5,685 nt of DNA. Source: an uncultured Pseudorhodobacter sp. GTDB lineage: Bacteria; Pseudomonadota; Alphaproteobacteria; Rhodobacterales; Rhodobacteraceae. The notes under the pieces are model-generated. The model was not told the origin of the DNA. It made no database searches and was given only the letters and a program-made list of their open reading frames with translations. The stretch covers positions 1 to 5,685 of the forward strand of contig CAMFIX010000226.1 of NCBI GenBank assembly GCA_945952425.1, given 5' to 3'. Below, one piece after another: positions 1-5,685 of the stretch. The number at the start of each line of letters is the position of its first letter. The stretch's first letter is position 1. Made by a program: the position numbers and the translations under genes.

Positions 1-122
1 GCCATGTGACCCCCTGTGGGTTCGGGACTCTCTCGGTCCTATGTCCGAAGGGTGGCGCGAAAAGCCTGCAAGTCAAGGAATTTTACGGGCGTTCAACAGG
101 AATCCCGCGCGCTGCCGGAATT
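1..122 (-). promoter_or_regulatory. Intergenic region with possible promoter element and start of a further gene
   Basis: No complete gene lies here. On the minus strand a TTGACT hexamer (76-71) matches five of six -35 consensus bases, but the sequence 16-18 bases further on is a poor -10, so a promoter is only suggested. Further down, AGGGGG (15-10) stands four bases before an ATG at 5-3, followed by GC. This may be the ribosome binding site and first codon of another leftward gene cut off by the window edge. I see no convincing hairpin terminator for the amidase gene. The downstream product cannot be identified from two codons. Confidence 0.3.
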
Positions 123-1064
123 TCACGCGAAGACGCAGCGGGGGAAGTAAAAGCTGACGACCCAGTTCGGCATGTCGACGATTTCGCTGATGCGCAAATC
201 GCCGCAGGTCGAGGCGAGCATATAGGCTTCGACCGGGGCGAGCCCGTGTTCGGCGCACAAAAGGTCGATCATCGCGCTGACCGCATCGCGCGCGCCGCTC
301 ATCAGGTCGGGGCCGATGCCGGTGGTGACCTCGTAACCGGCCGCGTCCAGGTGGCGCGTCACCGGCCCGGGCGTGGTGAAGCGCGGCGTCTTCAGCCGCG
401 CGTCCTTCACCAGGTCCAGGGTCAGCACCACATCCATCGGGCTTTCGATGGCCGTGCCACAGACCTCGCCATCGCCTTGGGCGGCATGGGTGTCGCCGAC
501 GCTGAACAGCCCGCCCGCCACTTCGACCGGCAGGTAAAGCGTGGTCCCGGCCGCCAGGTCGCGGATGTCGAGATTGCCGCCCACCCGCCGCGGCGGCACA
601 ACTGAATGGAGGCCGGGGGCGGCGGGCGCACAACCTATGGTGCCGGCAAAGGGTTTCAGCGGCACGCGGGCCGTCTTCCCGAAAAGCGCGGGGGCGAGCC
701 CCGCGTCATAGGTCCAGACGGTCAGCGCGGGCGTGGGGAACTGGTCGGCCAAAAGCCCGAAGCCCGGGATATTCGCCGTCCACCCCCAGCCCGAGGGCGC
801 GAAACTGTCGATGGTGATCTTCAGGGCATCGCCCGGCTCGGCCCCTTCGACGAAGATCGGCCCCGAGACCGGATTGACGCGGCCGAAGTCCAGCCCCGCC
901 ACATCCGCCACGGTCGAGCGCGCCGAAAGCTGCCCGGCCGAGCTGTCGAGGCAATGGAACAGCACGGTAGAGCCCGGCGCGACCCGCTCGGCCGGGGGCA
1001 GGGAATTGTCCCAGCCGAAATGGTGCTGGGCACCGTGGATCGTGTAGTTGCAAGCCTTGCACAT
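123..1064 (-). CDS. Acetamidase/formamidase family protein
   Basis: This 313-residue protein belongs to the acetamidase/formamidase (FmdA/AmdA) family, metal-dependent cytoplasmic amidases that hydrolyse formamide or short-chain amides to the acid and ammonia. The assignment rests on family-typical segments: an N-terminal QHHFGWDNSLPP (13-24), a SGPIFVEGAEPGD block (67-79), GGNLD (162-166), the His/Asp-rich GDTHAAQGDGEVCGTAIE (190-207), which probably supplies metal and catalytic ligands, and GDLRISEIVDMPN near the C-terminus (288-300). The length fits the short (about 300 residue) branch of the family rather than the roughly 400-residue FmdA type. There is no signal peptide. The ATG at 1064 is preceded only by a weak G-rich stretch, but the family similarity begins within the first 15 residues, so the start is credible. 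An MCKAC motif at the extreme N-terminus is a small oddity. The gene lies 60 bases downstream of the chemoreceptor-like gene on the same strand. The family is secure; the exact substrate is not. Confidence 0.93.
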   Translation of the reverse strand: MCKACNYTIHGAQHHFGWDNSLPPAERVAPGSTVLFHCLDSSAGQLSARSTVADVAGLDFGRVNPVSGPIFVEGAEPGDALKITIDSFAPSGWGWTANIPGFGLLADQFPTPALTVWTYDAGLAPALFGKTARVPLKPFAGTIGCAPAAPGLHSVVPPRRVGGNLDIRDLAAGTTLYLPVEVAGGLFSVGDTHAAQGDGEVCGTAIESPMDVVLTLDLVKDARLKTPRFTTPGPVTRHLDAAGYEVTTGIGPDLMSGARDAVSAMIDLLCAEHGLAPVEAYMLASTCGDLRISEIVDMPNWVVSFYFPRCVFA

Positions 1065-1124
1065 CGTCGCCCCCGTTTTGGGCGAGCCTAAGGGGCGAGG
1101 GGGCGTCGGGGCAAGAAAAACCCC

Positions 1125-2549
1125 TCAGGCAATGCGCCGCAGCGGGGGCGGGGCGGGGGCGAGCGCCTGCAGGCTGGCCAGCTGCCGCTCGGTGGCGAGG
1201 TGATGGCGCTGCATCTCGGCGCTGAGCGCGTCGATGCGCGGCCCATGCCGGCCCTCTTCGGCGCGGAGCTGATCGGCCAGCTGGGCGGCGGCGTCGCGCA
1301 GAGCCTCCGCCTCGGCCAGGGCGCCGCGCAGGTCGAGGCCCTGCGCAAGCGCCACCAGCCTGTGCCGCATCCGCTCCGGCAGGTCGGCCCGCGGCGGCCG
1401 CCCCTGGGCCACCGCCTCCAGCGAGGCCAGGACCGCCGCCTGCCCCGCCGAAATCCGCACCAGCGCCGAGGTCAGCCGCCCGGCCAGGTTGCCGCGCACC
1501 CAGGTCGGCGCCGCGACCTCGACCTCGGCCACCTGCTCGGCGAGTTTCACCGCGGCCTCCATCCCCCGGCCGATCTTGCCAAGCCCCAGCATCACCGCGC
1601 CGAAACCGATCAGCAAAGCCATATCCGCCAGCAGAATCAACGTGGTCCGCAGCGCCGCCGCCTCTTGCACCGCGGCGGAATCGGCCGAGCGCTGCCCGGT
1701 CTCGACCAGCGCGGCCAGCCCCTCCAGCGCATCCAGACGGCGCTGGTCCAAGGGCTGCAGCTGGCCCGAGAGGATCGCCGCCGCCGTATCCGCCCCGCTG
1801 TCGCGCAGCAAAAGCTCCATCCGGTTGTCCAGCGCCTGCAGGTCGTGCAGCGCCCGGTGCAGCCCGGCGAGCCCCGGCGCCCCGGTCGCATCCAGCCCCG
1901 CCACGGCCGCCTGCAGATCGGCGCGGGCCATGGTCACAGCCGAAAGCTGGCCCGTGACATAGGCCGGATCGGGGTTGAGCAGGGCATTCTTCTGCGCGGC
2001 GGCGATGGCGTTCAGTGCCGCCTCGGCCTGCGCCGCACCCGCGCCATCGCCCCCCTGCGCCGCCACATCCTGCAGCGCCTGTGTGATCTCGCCCCGCAGG
2101 CCCGGCATGGCACGGGTCGCGAGCGCCATCGCCTCGCCCAGCGCGTTGCGGGTCGAGATCGCGACAAGCCGCTCGCGCAGGCCCGCAGCCTGACGCGCCT
2201 GCAGCTGCAGATCGGCCACCAGCGAGACCTCTGCCCCCTGCGCCACCTCCGTGAGCGCGGCAAACGCCAGCGCCTCGCGCGTGTCGGCGGCGACAAGCCG
2301 CGCCGTCAGCGCGGTTTTCTCGGCCGAAGTCGTGGCATGCAGATGGCTTTGGATCAGCCCCTCGGTCTCGACCGGCAAGGCGCGCAGGCTGGCGATCGCC
2401 TCGGCCGCCCCAGCCTCGCGGTCGGTGGCTGCGACCGTGGTCTGGACCTGGTCGTCCAGCGCGCGCACGGCCAGCACCGTCACCACGGTCATCACCAGGC
2501 CGACCAGCGCGAAAGCGACGAAAATCTTCGCGCGAAGGGAAAGGAACAT
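1125..2549 (-). CDS. MCP-like membrane protein lacking the signalling hairpin
   Basis: This 474-residue protein has the front half of a methyl-accepting chemotaxis protein. A short basic N-terminus (SLRAK) leads into a transmembrane helix at about residues 9-30. An Ala/Leu/Gln-rich, helical and probably periplasmic region of about 270 residues follows. A second transmembrane helix at about 303-324 leads to a cytoplasmic tail of about 150 residues, predicted to be coiled coil around 405-465. The segment just after the second helix (about 325-385) is only vaguely HAMP-like. I cannot find the highly conserved MCP hairpin-tip sequence, so coupling to CheA/CheW in the usual way is unlikely. The tail ends naturally in a Pro-rich APAPPPLRRIA. 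The ATG at 2549 has a good AGGAG site six bases upstream. The gene is 72 bases downstream of the protease gene and 60 bases upstream of the amidase gene. The ligand and partner are unknown. It could be an orphan sensor or a stand-alone four-helix-bundle membrane protein. Confidence 0.8.
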   Translation of the reverse strand: MFLSLRAKIFVAFALVGLVMTVVTVLAVRALDDQVQTTVAATDREAGAAEAIASLRALPVETEGLIQSHLHATTSAEKTALTARLVAADTREALAFAALTEVAQGAEVSLVADLQLQARQAAGLRERLVAISTRNALGEAMALATRAMPGLRGEITQALQDVAAQGGDGAGAAQAEAALNAIAAAQKNALLNPDPAYVTGQLSAVTMARADLQAAVAGLDATGAPGLAGLHRALHDLQALDNRMELLLRDSGADTAAAILSGQLQPLDQRRLDALEGLAALVETGQRSADSAAVQEAAALRTTLILLADMALLIGFGAVMLGLGKIGRGMEAAVKLAEQVAEVEVAAPTWVRGNLAGRLTSALVRISAGQAAVLASLEAVAQGRPPRADLPERMRHRLVALAQGLDLRGALAEAEALRDAAAQLADQLRAEEGRHGPRIDALSAEMQRHHLATERQLASLQALAPAPPPLRRIA

Positions 2550-2555
2550 CGGGTT

Positions 2556-2560
2556 CTCCT
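2556..2560 (-). promoter_or_regulatory. Ribosome binding site of the MCP-like gene
   Basis: The minus strand reads AGGAG here, six bases before the ATG at 2549. This supports that start and shows that the gene has its own translation initiation signal rather than depending on the protease gene upstream. Confidence 0.7.
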
Positions 2561-2621
2561 GACAGTTCCCGCGCAGTATGGCCGTTGCAGGGTTAATAGG
2601 AGGTTGAGAACGAAAGCGGAA

Positions 2622-4514
2622 TCAGAGGCGTTTCAACCCCAGCCTTTCGCGTCCCTCCGGCGCATCGGGCCGGTCGGGCACGGCCGCGCCTGCCAGCAGC
2701 TCGCCGCCATTGCCGGTCGACACCGCGGTCAAAAGCGCCTTGGCCAGCGCCGCCGCAACCCGGGGCGCCGCCGAGGATGTCCCTGATTGCACGGCGAAAC
2801 TTCCGCTGCGGCTGCCCCAGGACAGAACCCCCGGCCGCGCCACGCCGCGATCGGCGGGGGCCGAGACATCGACCCCCCTGCCCCGCCCCGAGGACGAATA
2901 GCGCGTCGCCCGCGCCAGCAGGTCGAGGCTGCCCCCGACATTCACCGAAACGCCTTGCGTGGCGAGCCCGTTCAGCCCGTCCATCCGGCTGATCATCGCG
3001 CCATTGTCGCGCTGCCCCGGGGCGCCCGTCTCGTCGAAGGGCCGGTAAGCCGGGTCGCGGAACCGGGTCTGCCGGGCGCCGGTCTTGCCCTGGACGTGAT
3101 CCTCATCGCGTTGAATCCGCAGGGAAACCACACCCGTCGCCCCCGGCGGTCTCCGCAGGCCGATCCACCATTCCCCCGCAGGCGCCGGACCATGCGGCCA
3201 GTCGGGCAGCGCCTTGGCTTCGGTCGGCGCGAGGCAGAAGGTCACCCGCCAGCGCCCACCCCGCGGCTGGTCGACCATCGCCAAACCAACCGTCCTCCCT
3301 CCGACCACCACATCCGCCATCCCCTGCGACAAGACCGTCGCGGCCCCGTTCGGAGCGGTCAAGGTGAACTCATAGCCATCCGGCGGCCCCGGCAGCCAGA
3401 TCTCCGCGAAGGAAGAGGTCATGTCGCAGGGCGGCGCGAACCAGCGCAGCCGCGCGACGCCATCGGTGAAATGGGCGTCCTCCAGCCGGGCCGAGAGCTT
3501 GTCGTTGAACATATTGCCCGAGGGCAGAACCAACGCCGTCGGCGCCATGCCTCGCCGCTGGGTCACGATCTCGGCCAGGGCCGCCTCGATGGGAGAACTC
3601 CCGTCATGCGGCCCCCCGCTCCACCCCAGCGAGATATTCACGACGACGGGCAGCGTCCCCAGACCATGCGCCGCGGCGATCCGGTCGGCGCGGTCGAAGA
3701 TATAGTGCAGCGCGGCCAGCAGGAACATGTCGGTGCCGAAACCCGAGGTGTCCCACAGCGCGGTCGCGGGCAGGTCCACCCCGATCAGCCGCACATTCGC
3801 GGGCCCCTCCGCCGCGGTGCCCAGGACATGCGTGCCATGCGCCACCCGGCGCGCCAAAGGCATCGGCGGCCGGTTCGCGCCGCCAAGCAGGCCCGCGTCG
3901 CGGTAAAGCGCCTCCTCATCGGAAGCGTCGATCTGCGCTCCGGTGAATTCGCGCCCGAACGGCACGGTCTGCCCGGGCGCCGCATGCGCCGATTGCGACC
4001 AGCAATAGTCCATCCGCGTGTGACCGTCTGCCCGCAAACCCTTGTGCGCAAAGGCGATCCCGTGGTCGATCACCGCCAGCACCACCAGCGGCCCGCTGAC
4101 CACCGGCGCCATCGGCGGGGGCTCTGCCGTGCCCACATTGATCGTTTCCGACCGCAGCGGGAAGTTCAGCCGCAAATGCCGCGCATCCGGCGCCAAGAGC
4201 GCCAGGAGCTTCGCCAGCCGTGCGGGGTCATGGGCGTCGATGGCGGTCTCGGATTCGGGCTCCAGGAACAGCGGCAGAAAGCGCGGCTTGAAGCCGCCTT
4301 TCAGCCAGAGCGGCGGCAGGCGGGGCACCATGGTGATGCCCTCGTTCACCAGAAGATTGCCGATGGCTTTCAAAGGCTTGGCGACGGGCTTGGGGAACTC
4401 CGCCAGGCAGGAGAGGCTGGGCGACTTGTCCAGCCAGAGCCCCGGCAGGTCATAGGCCTTGCCCGGGCCATACAGCCAGCGTTCATGCGGCCCGAGCGGG
4501 TAATCGGCGCTCAT
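2622..4514 (-). CDS. Subtilisin-like (S8 family) serine peptidase
   Basis: This 630-residue protein carries all the hallmarks of an S8 subtilase. The catalytic Asp is D150 in VLAVIDHGIAFAH, the catalytic His is H226 in VAHGTHVLGTAAEG, the oxyanion-hole Asn is N334 in VLPSGNMF, and the nucleophile is S580 in SGTSSAAP. About 140 residues precede the catalytic domain and may act as a prodomain or partner-binding region. No signal peptide is visible, so the protein probably stays in the cytoplasm or uses another export route. The Asn-to-Ser spacing is about 246 residues, against about 66 in subtilisin. The extra part (about 350-470) is rich in beta-type sequence (FAEIWLPGPPDGYEFTL, GRWRVTFCLAP, AGEWWIGLRR) and resembles an inserted jelly-roll domain. 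The open frame extends further upstream to 4661, but that stretch lies inside the preceding gene and is Arg/Cys-rich. The ATG at 4514 with GAGG five bases before it is the likely start. Peptidase identity is secure; the substrate is unknown. Confidence 0.93.
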   Translation of the reverse strand: MSADYPLGPHERWLYGPGKAYDLPGLWLDKSPSLSCLAEFPKPVAKPLKAIGNLLVNEGITMVPRLPPLWLKGGFKPRFLPLFLEPESETAIDAHDPARLAKLLALLAPDARHLRLNFPLRSETINVGTAEPPPMAPVVSGPLVVLAVIDHGIAFAHKGLRADGHTRMDYCWSQSAHAAPGQTVPFGREFTGAQIDASDEEALYRDAGLLGGANRPPMPLARRVAHGTHVLGTAAEGPANVRLIGVDLPATALWDTSGFGTDMFLLAALHYIFDRADRIAAAHGLGTLPVVVNISLGWSGGPHDGSSPIEAALAEIVTQRRGMAPTALVLPSGNMFNDKLSARLEDAHFTDGVARLRWFAPPCDMTSSFAEIWLPGPPDGYEFTLTAPNGAATVLSQGMADVVVGGRTVGLAMVDQPRGGRWRVTFCLAPTEAKALPDWPHGPAPAGEWWIGLRRPPGATGVVSLRIQRDEDHVQGKTGARQTRFRDPAYRPFDETGAPGQRDNGAMISRMDGLNGLATQGVSVNVGGSLDLLARATRYSSSGRGRGVDVSAPADRGVARPGVLSWGSRSGSFAVQSGTSSAAPRVAAALAKALLTAVSTGNGGELLAGAAVPDRPDAPEGRERLGLKRL

Positions 4515-4519
4515 GACCG

Positions 4520-4523
4520 CCTC
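4520..4523 (-). promoter_or_regulatory. Protease ribosome binding site overlapping the upstream stop codon
   Basis: The minus strand reads TGAGG, where TGA (4524-4522) ends the PAP2-like gene and GAGG (4523-4520) sits five bases before the protease ATG at 4514. The stop codon and Shine-Dalgarno sequence share bases, an arrangement typical of translational coupling. It favours the short 630-residue protease over the frame extended upstream. Confidence 0.65.
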
Positions 4524-5604
4524 ACAGGGTGAATTCGCGGGCGGCTTCCGCCCAGAGCCAGCCCAGCAGCGGATCGAAATCCACCGGCACCGGCGTGCCG
4601 GGGCCGGGCACGCTCCACAGCGCAAGCGTATGATCGTAAAGGTAATCCTGCGCCGGAGCACTGTTGGGGTCGAAGCTGTTCAGATCGCCCACCACGCCGC
4701 CGCCCGGCGTGCCCGCGACCGGATCGGGCGCCTTGGCCATGGCGACCAGCGCCCGCCCCATCTGCATCCCCATCCGGGCGCCTGCCGCGGAATCCATCGG
4801 GAAATGCACCCCGGCCACCGTCCGGTTGCAGGCGATCCTCTGGGCCGCACGATAGCACAGATCGACCCGCTTGTCGGCATCGCCGAAATGCGCAGGCGTC
4901 GCCCGGATCAGCGCCTCGCAGACCACCGCCAGCGCCATGGCCTGCGTCGCATGGCCCGAGGGGAAGGCGCCATGCCCCGGCGTGCCGATCAGCGGCGCCA
5001 CCCGGGCATCCAGCTCTGACGGGCGGCGCACCGCGAAGACATGTTTCGGGATCATCGTCACCGGCCCGGCAATCGTCGGGATCAGGGCCAGAAGCTCCAG
5101 CGTCTTGGGGTTGCGCGCCGAGGTCAGCCCGAGGATATGGCCGAAATAGGCGGTAAAGGAGTCCATCTGGCTGAAGACCTCGGCCGAGCGGTCGGGGCGC
5201 TGGTCAGCATAATGGCGCACGATGTCGCATTGCGCGGCCATCGTGGCGGGCGAGGGCCTCTGCAGGGTCACCAGGGCATTGCCGTTCCAGGTCAGCGAGA
5301 CCGAAGCGCCGTCCGGCGCCACCGCATGACCGACCTTCTGCGCGACGACCTGCTGGATCAGCAGCGCCCGGATCTCGGGCGCCCAGCGGCGCATGTTGGC
5401 GGGGGCATTGGCGGGCAGGGGCGCGACACCGGCAGGGTTCAGCGGGTCCAGCCCGGCGGCGTAAAGCATCGCCTCGGCCGAGGATTGCAGCCCGTCCTCC
5501 TGCCCCGGCCCGGCGGCGCCCATCCCGTGCATCCCATGCATGCCGTGCATTCCATGCATCCCGTGCATGCCATGCATCCCGTGGAGCGTCGAAAATCCCG
5601 CCAT
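4522..5604 (-). CDS. PAP2/vanadium haloperoxidase-superfamily protein with N-terminal HGM repeats
   Basis: This 360-residue protein has the three-part active-site signature of the type 2 phosphatidic acid phosphatase/vanadium haloperoxidase superfamily: K187-x6-R194-P195, PSGH at 215-218, and R261-x5-H267-x3-D271. The spacing between motifs (19 and 41 residues) fits the family. Members bind phosphate or vanadate and act either as acid phosphatases or as haloperoxidases; sequence alone does not decide between these. Motif 3 has Asn260 where Ser normally precedes the Arg. I see no signal peptide and no run of strong transmembrane helices, so this resembles soluble haloperoxidase-like members more than membrane lipid phosphatases. 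Residues 8-28 are seven perfect His-Gly-Met repeats, followed by a Gly/Ala-rich linker. The first ATG (5604) has a near-perfect AAGGAGG site, which fixes the start ahead of the repeats even though each repeat carries another in-frame ATG. The gene is followed after 7 bases by a subtilase gene. Any promoter lies beyond the native end of the contig. Confidence 0.88.
   Translation of the reverse strand: MAGFSTLHGMHGMHGMHGMHGMHGMHGMGAAGPGQEDGLQSSAEAMLYAAGLDPLNPAGVAPLPANAPANMRRWAPEIRALLIQQVVAQKVGHAVAPDGASVSLTWNGNALVTLQRPSPATMAAQCDIVRHYADQRPDRSAEVFSQMDSFTAYFGHILGLTSARNPKTLELLALIPTIAGPVTMIPKHVFAVRRPSELDARVAPLIGTPGHGAFPSGHATQAMALAVVCEALIRATPAHFGDADKRVDLCYRAAQRIACNRTVAGVHFPMDSAAGARMGMQMGRALVAMAKAPDPVAGTPGGGVVGDLNSFDPNSAPAQDYLYDHTLALWSVPGPGTPVPVDFDPLLGWLWAEAAREFTL
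5521..5583 (-). repeat. Seven tandem 9-bp units encoding (His-Gly-Met)7
   Basis: Seven consecutive 9-base units lie in frame inside the PAP2-like gene, each encoding His-Gly-Met. The His codon alternates strictly CAC, CAT, CAC, CAT, CAC, CAT, CAC along the array, so the underlying repeat is better described as an 18-base double unit. Gly codons vary (GGG, GGC, GGA). The protein repeat is perfect while the DNA varies at synonymous positions, which suggests that the amino-acid pattern is maintained. His and Met side chains together are typical of copper-binding segments, but metal binding is an inference here. Confidence 0.95.
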
Positions 5605-5609
5605 CCCGT

Positions 5610-5616
5610 CCTCCTT
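5610..5616 (-). promoter_or_regulatory. Strong ribosome binding site of the PAP2-like gene
   Basis: The minus strand reads AAGGAGG five bases before the ATG at 5604. This is close to a perfect Shine-Dalgarno sequence. It decides the start among the eight in-frame ATG codons found in the first 28 codons. Confidence 0.85.
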
Positions 5617-5636
5617 AGGTCAAACCGGCCTGCAAC

Positions 5637-5685
5637 CTGTCTCTTATACACATCTCCGAGCCCACGAGACTAGGCATGATCTCGT
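5637..5685 (+). other. Illumina Nextera adapter and i7 index (non-genomic)
   Basis: Bases 5637-5655 are the 19-base Tn5 mosaic end CTGTCTCTTATACACATCT, as it reads out of an insert. Bases 5656-5670 (CCGAGCCCACGAGAC) complete the Nextera read-2 adapter. Bases 5671-5678 (TAGGCATG) match the i7 index known as N706, and 5679-5685 (ATCTCGT) begin the P7 flow-cell sequence. This is sequencing read-through left in the assembly, not a biological transposon end. Native DNA stops at about 5636, and any reading frame crossing this point is artificial. Confidence 0.98.

Noticed and set aside
1108..1148. Possible rho-independent terminator after the MCP-like gene (GGGG followed by TTTTT on the minus strand)
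   Set aside because: Candidate stems are only four base pairs (1148-1145 with 1124-1121, or 1124-1121 with 1111-1108), with long loops or no U-tract in the right place. This is too weak to call in GC-rich DNA.
2598..2603. AGGAGG on the plus strand between the protease and MCP-like genes
   Set aside because: No suitable start codon lies at the proper distance and no real plus-strand gene follows.
2550..2621. Promoter for the MCP-like gene, with CATACT as a -10
   Set aside because: No matching -35 hexamer lies 16-18 bases upstream, so the element cannot be supported. The gene may be read from the upstream transcript.
1200..2786. Long open frame (528 codons) on the plus strand opposite the MCP-like gene
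   Set aside because: Arg/Gln/His/Pro-rich composition and no domain; it spans the end of one minus-strand gene, an intergenic gap and another gene. It is best explained as antisense of GC-rich coding DNA.
2787..4532. Long open frame (581 codons) on the plus strand opposite the protease gene
   Set aside because: Its translation is dominated by Arg, Pro, His and Gly with no recognisable domain, as expected for the antisense of a GC-rich gene. The opposite strand encodes a clear subtilase over the same bases.
4515..4661. Upstream extension of the protease frame, adding 49 residues
   Set aside because: The added sequence is Arg/Cys-rich, overlaps the conserved C-terminal part of the PAP2-like gene, and lacks the good ribosome binding site present before the ATG at 4514.
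5521..5583. CRISPR array or intergenic minisatellite
   Set aside because: Units are 9 bases with no spacers, and they lie in frame within a gene with a strong ribosome binding site, so they form a coding repeat.
5637..5655. Tn5-type mosaic end as a sign of a mobile element
   Set aside because: It continues directly into Nextera adapter, index and P7 bases at the contig end, so it comes from library preparation and not from a natural transposon.

Overview
The window is GC-rich DNA whose codon usage and ribosome binding sites suggest an alphaproteobacterium, most likely of the Rhodobacter/Paracoccus group (Rhodobacterales). This placement rests on general sequence character only; there is no rRNA or marker gene. 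It looks like a short assembled contig. Its last 49 bases (5637-5685) are not genomic: they are an Illumina Nextera adapter with an i7 index. Native sequence therefore ends at about 5636.

All four supported genes lie on the minus strand and are transcribed from right to left. From 5604 to 2622 there are two tightly coupled genes. The first encodes a PAP2/vanadium-haloperoxidase-superfamily protein that starts with seven perfect His-Gly-Met repeats. The second, only 7 bases downstream, encodes a subtilisin-like (S8) serine peptidase with a complete catalytic set and a large insertion between its oxyanion Asn and catalytic Ser. After a 72-base gap comes a two-transmembrane, chemoreceptor-like protein (2549-1125) that keeps a helical sensor-like region but lacks the conserved MCP signalling hairpin. 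After a further 60 bases comes an acetamidase/formamidase family protein (1064-123). The last 122 bases hold no complete gene. They show a -35-like hexamer and a possible ribosome binding site and start codon for another leftward gene that runs off the window at position 1.

The phosphatase/haloperoxidase-like gene and the protease gene overlap in their translation signals and probably work together, but their shared role is not evident from sequence. The HGM-repeat N-terminus suggests metal (perhaps copper) binding; this is inference. The chemoreceptor-like protein and the amidase could be part of the same transcript or separate units, since no convincing promoter or terminator separates them. 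The amidase would release ammonia from formamide or short-chain amides. Nothing in the sequence ties it functionally to the protease pair. The most unusual elements are the HGM repeat array and the PAP2-like/subtilase gene pair.
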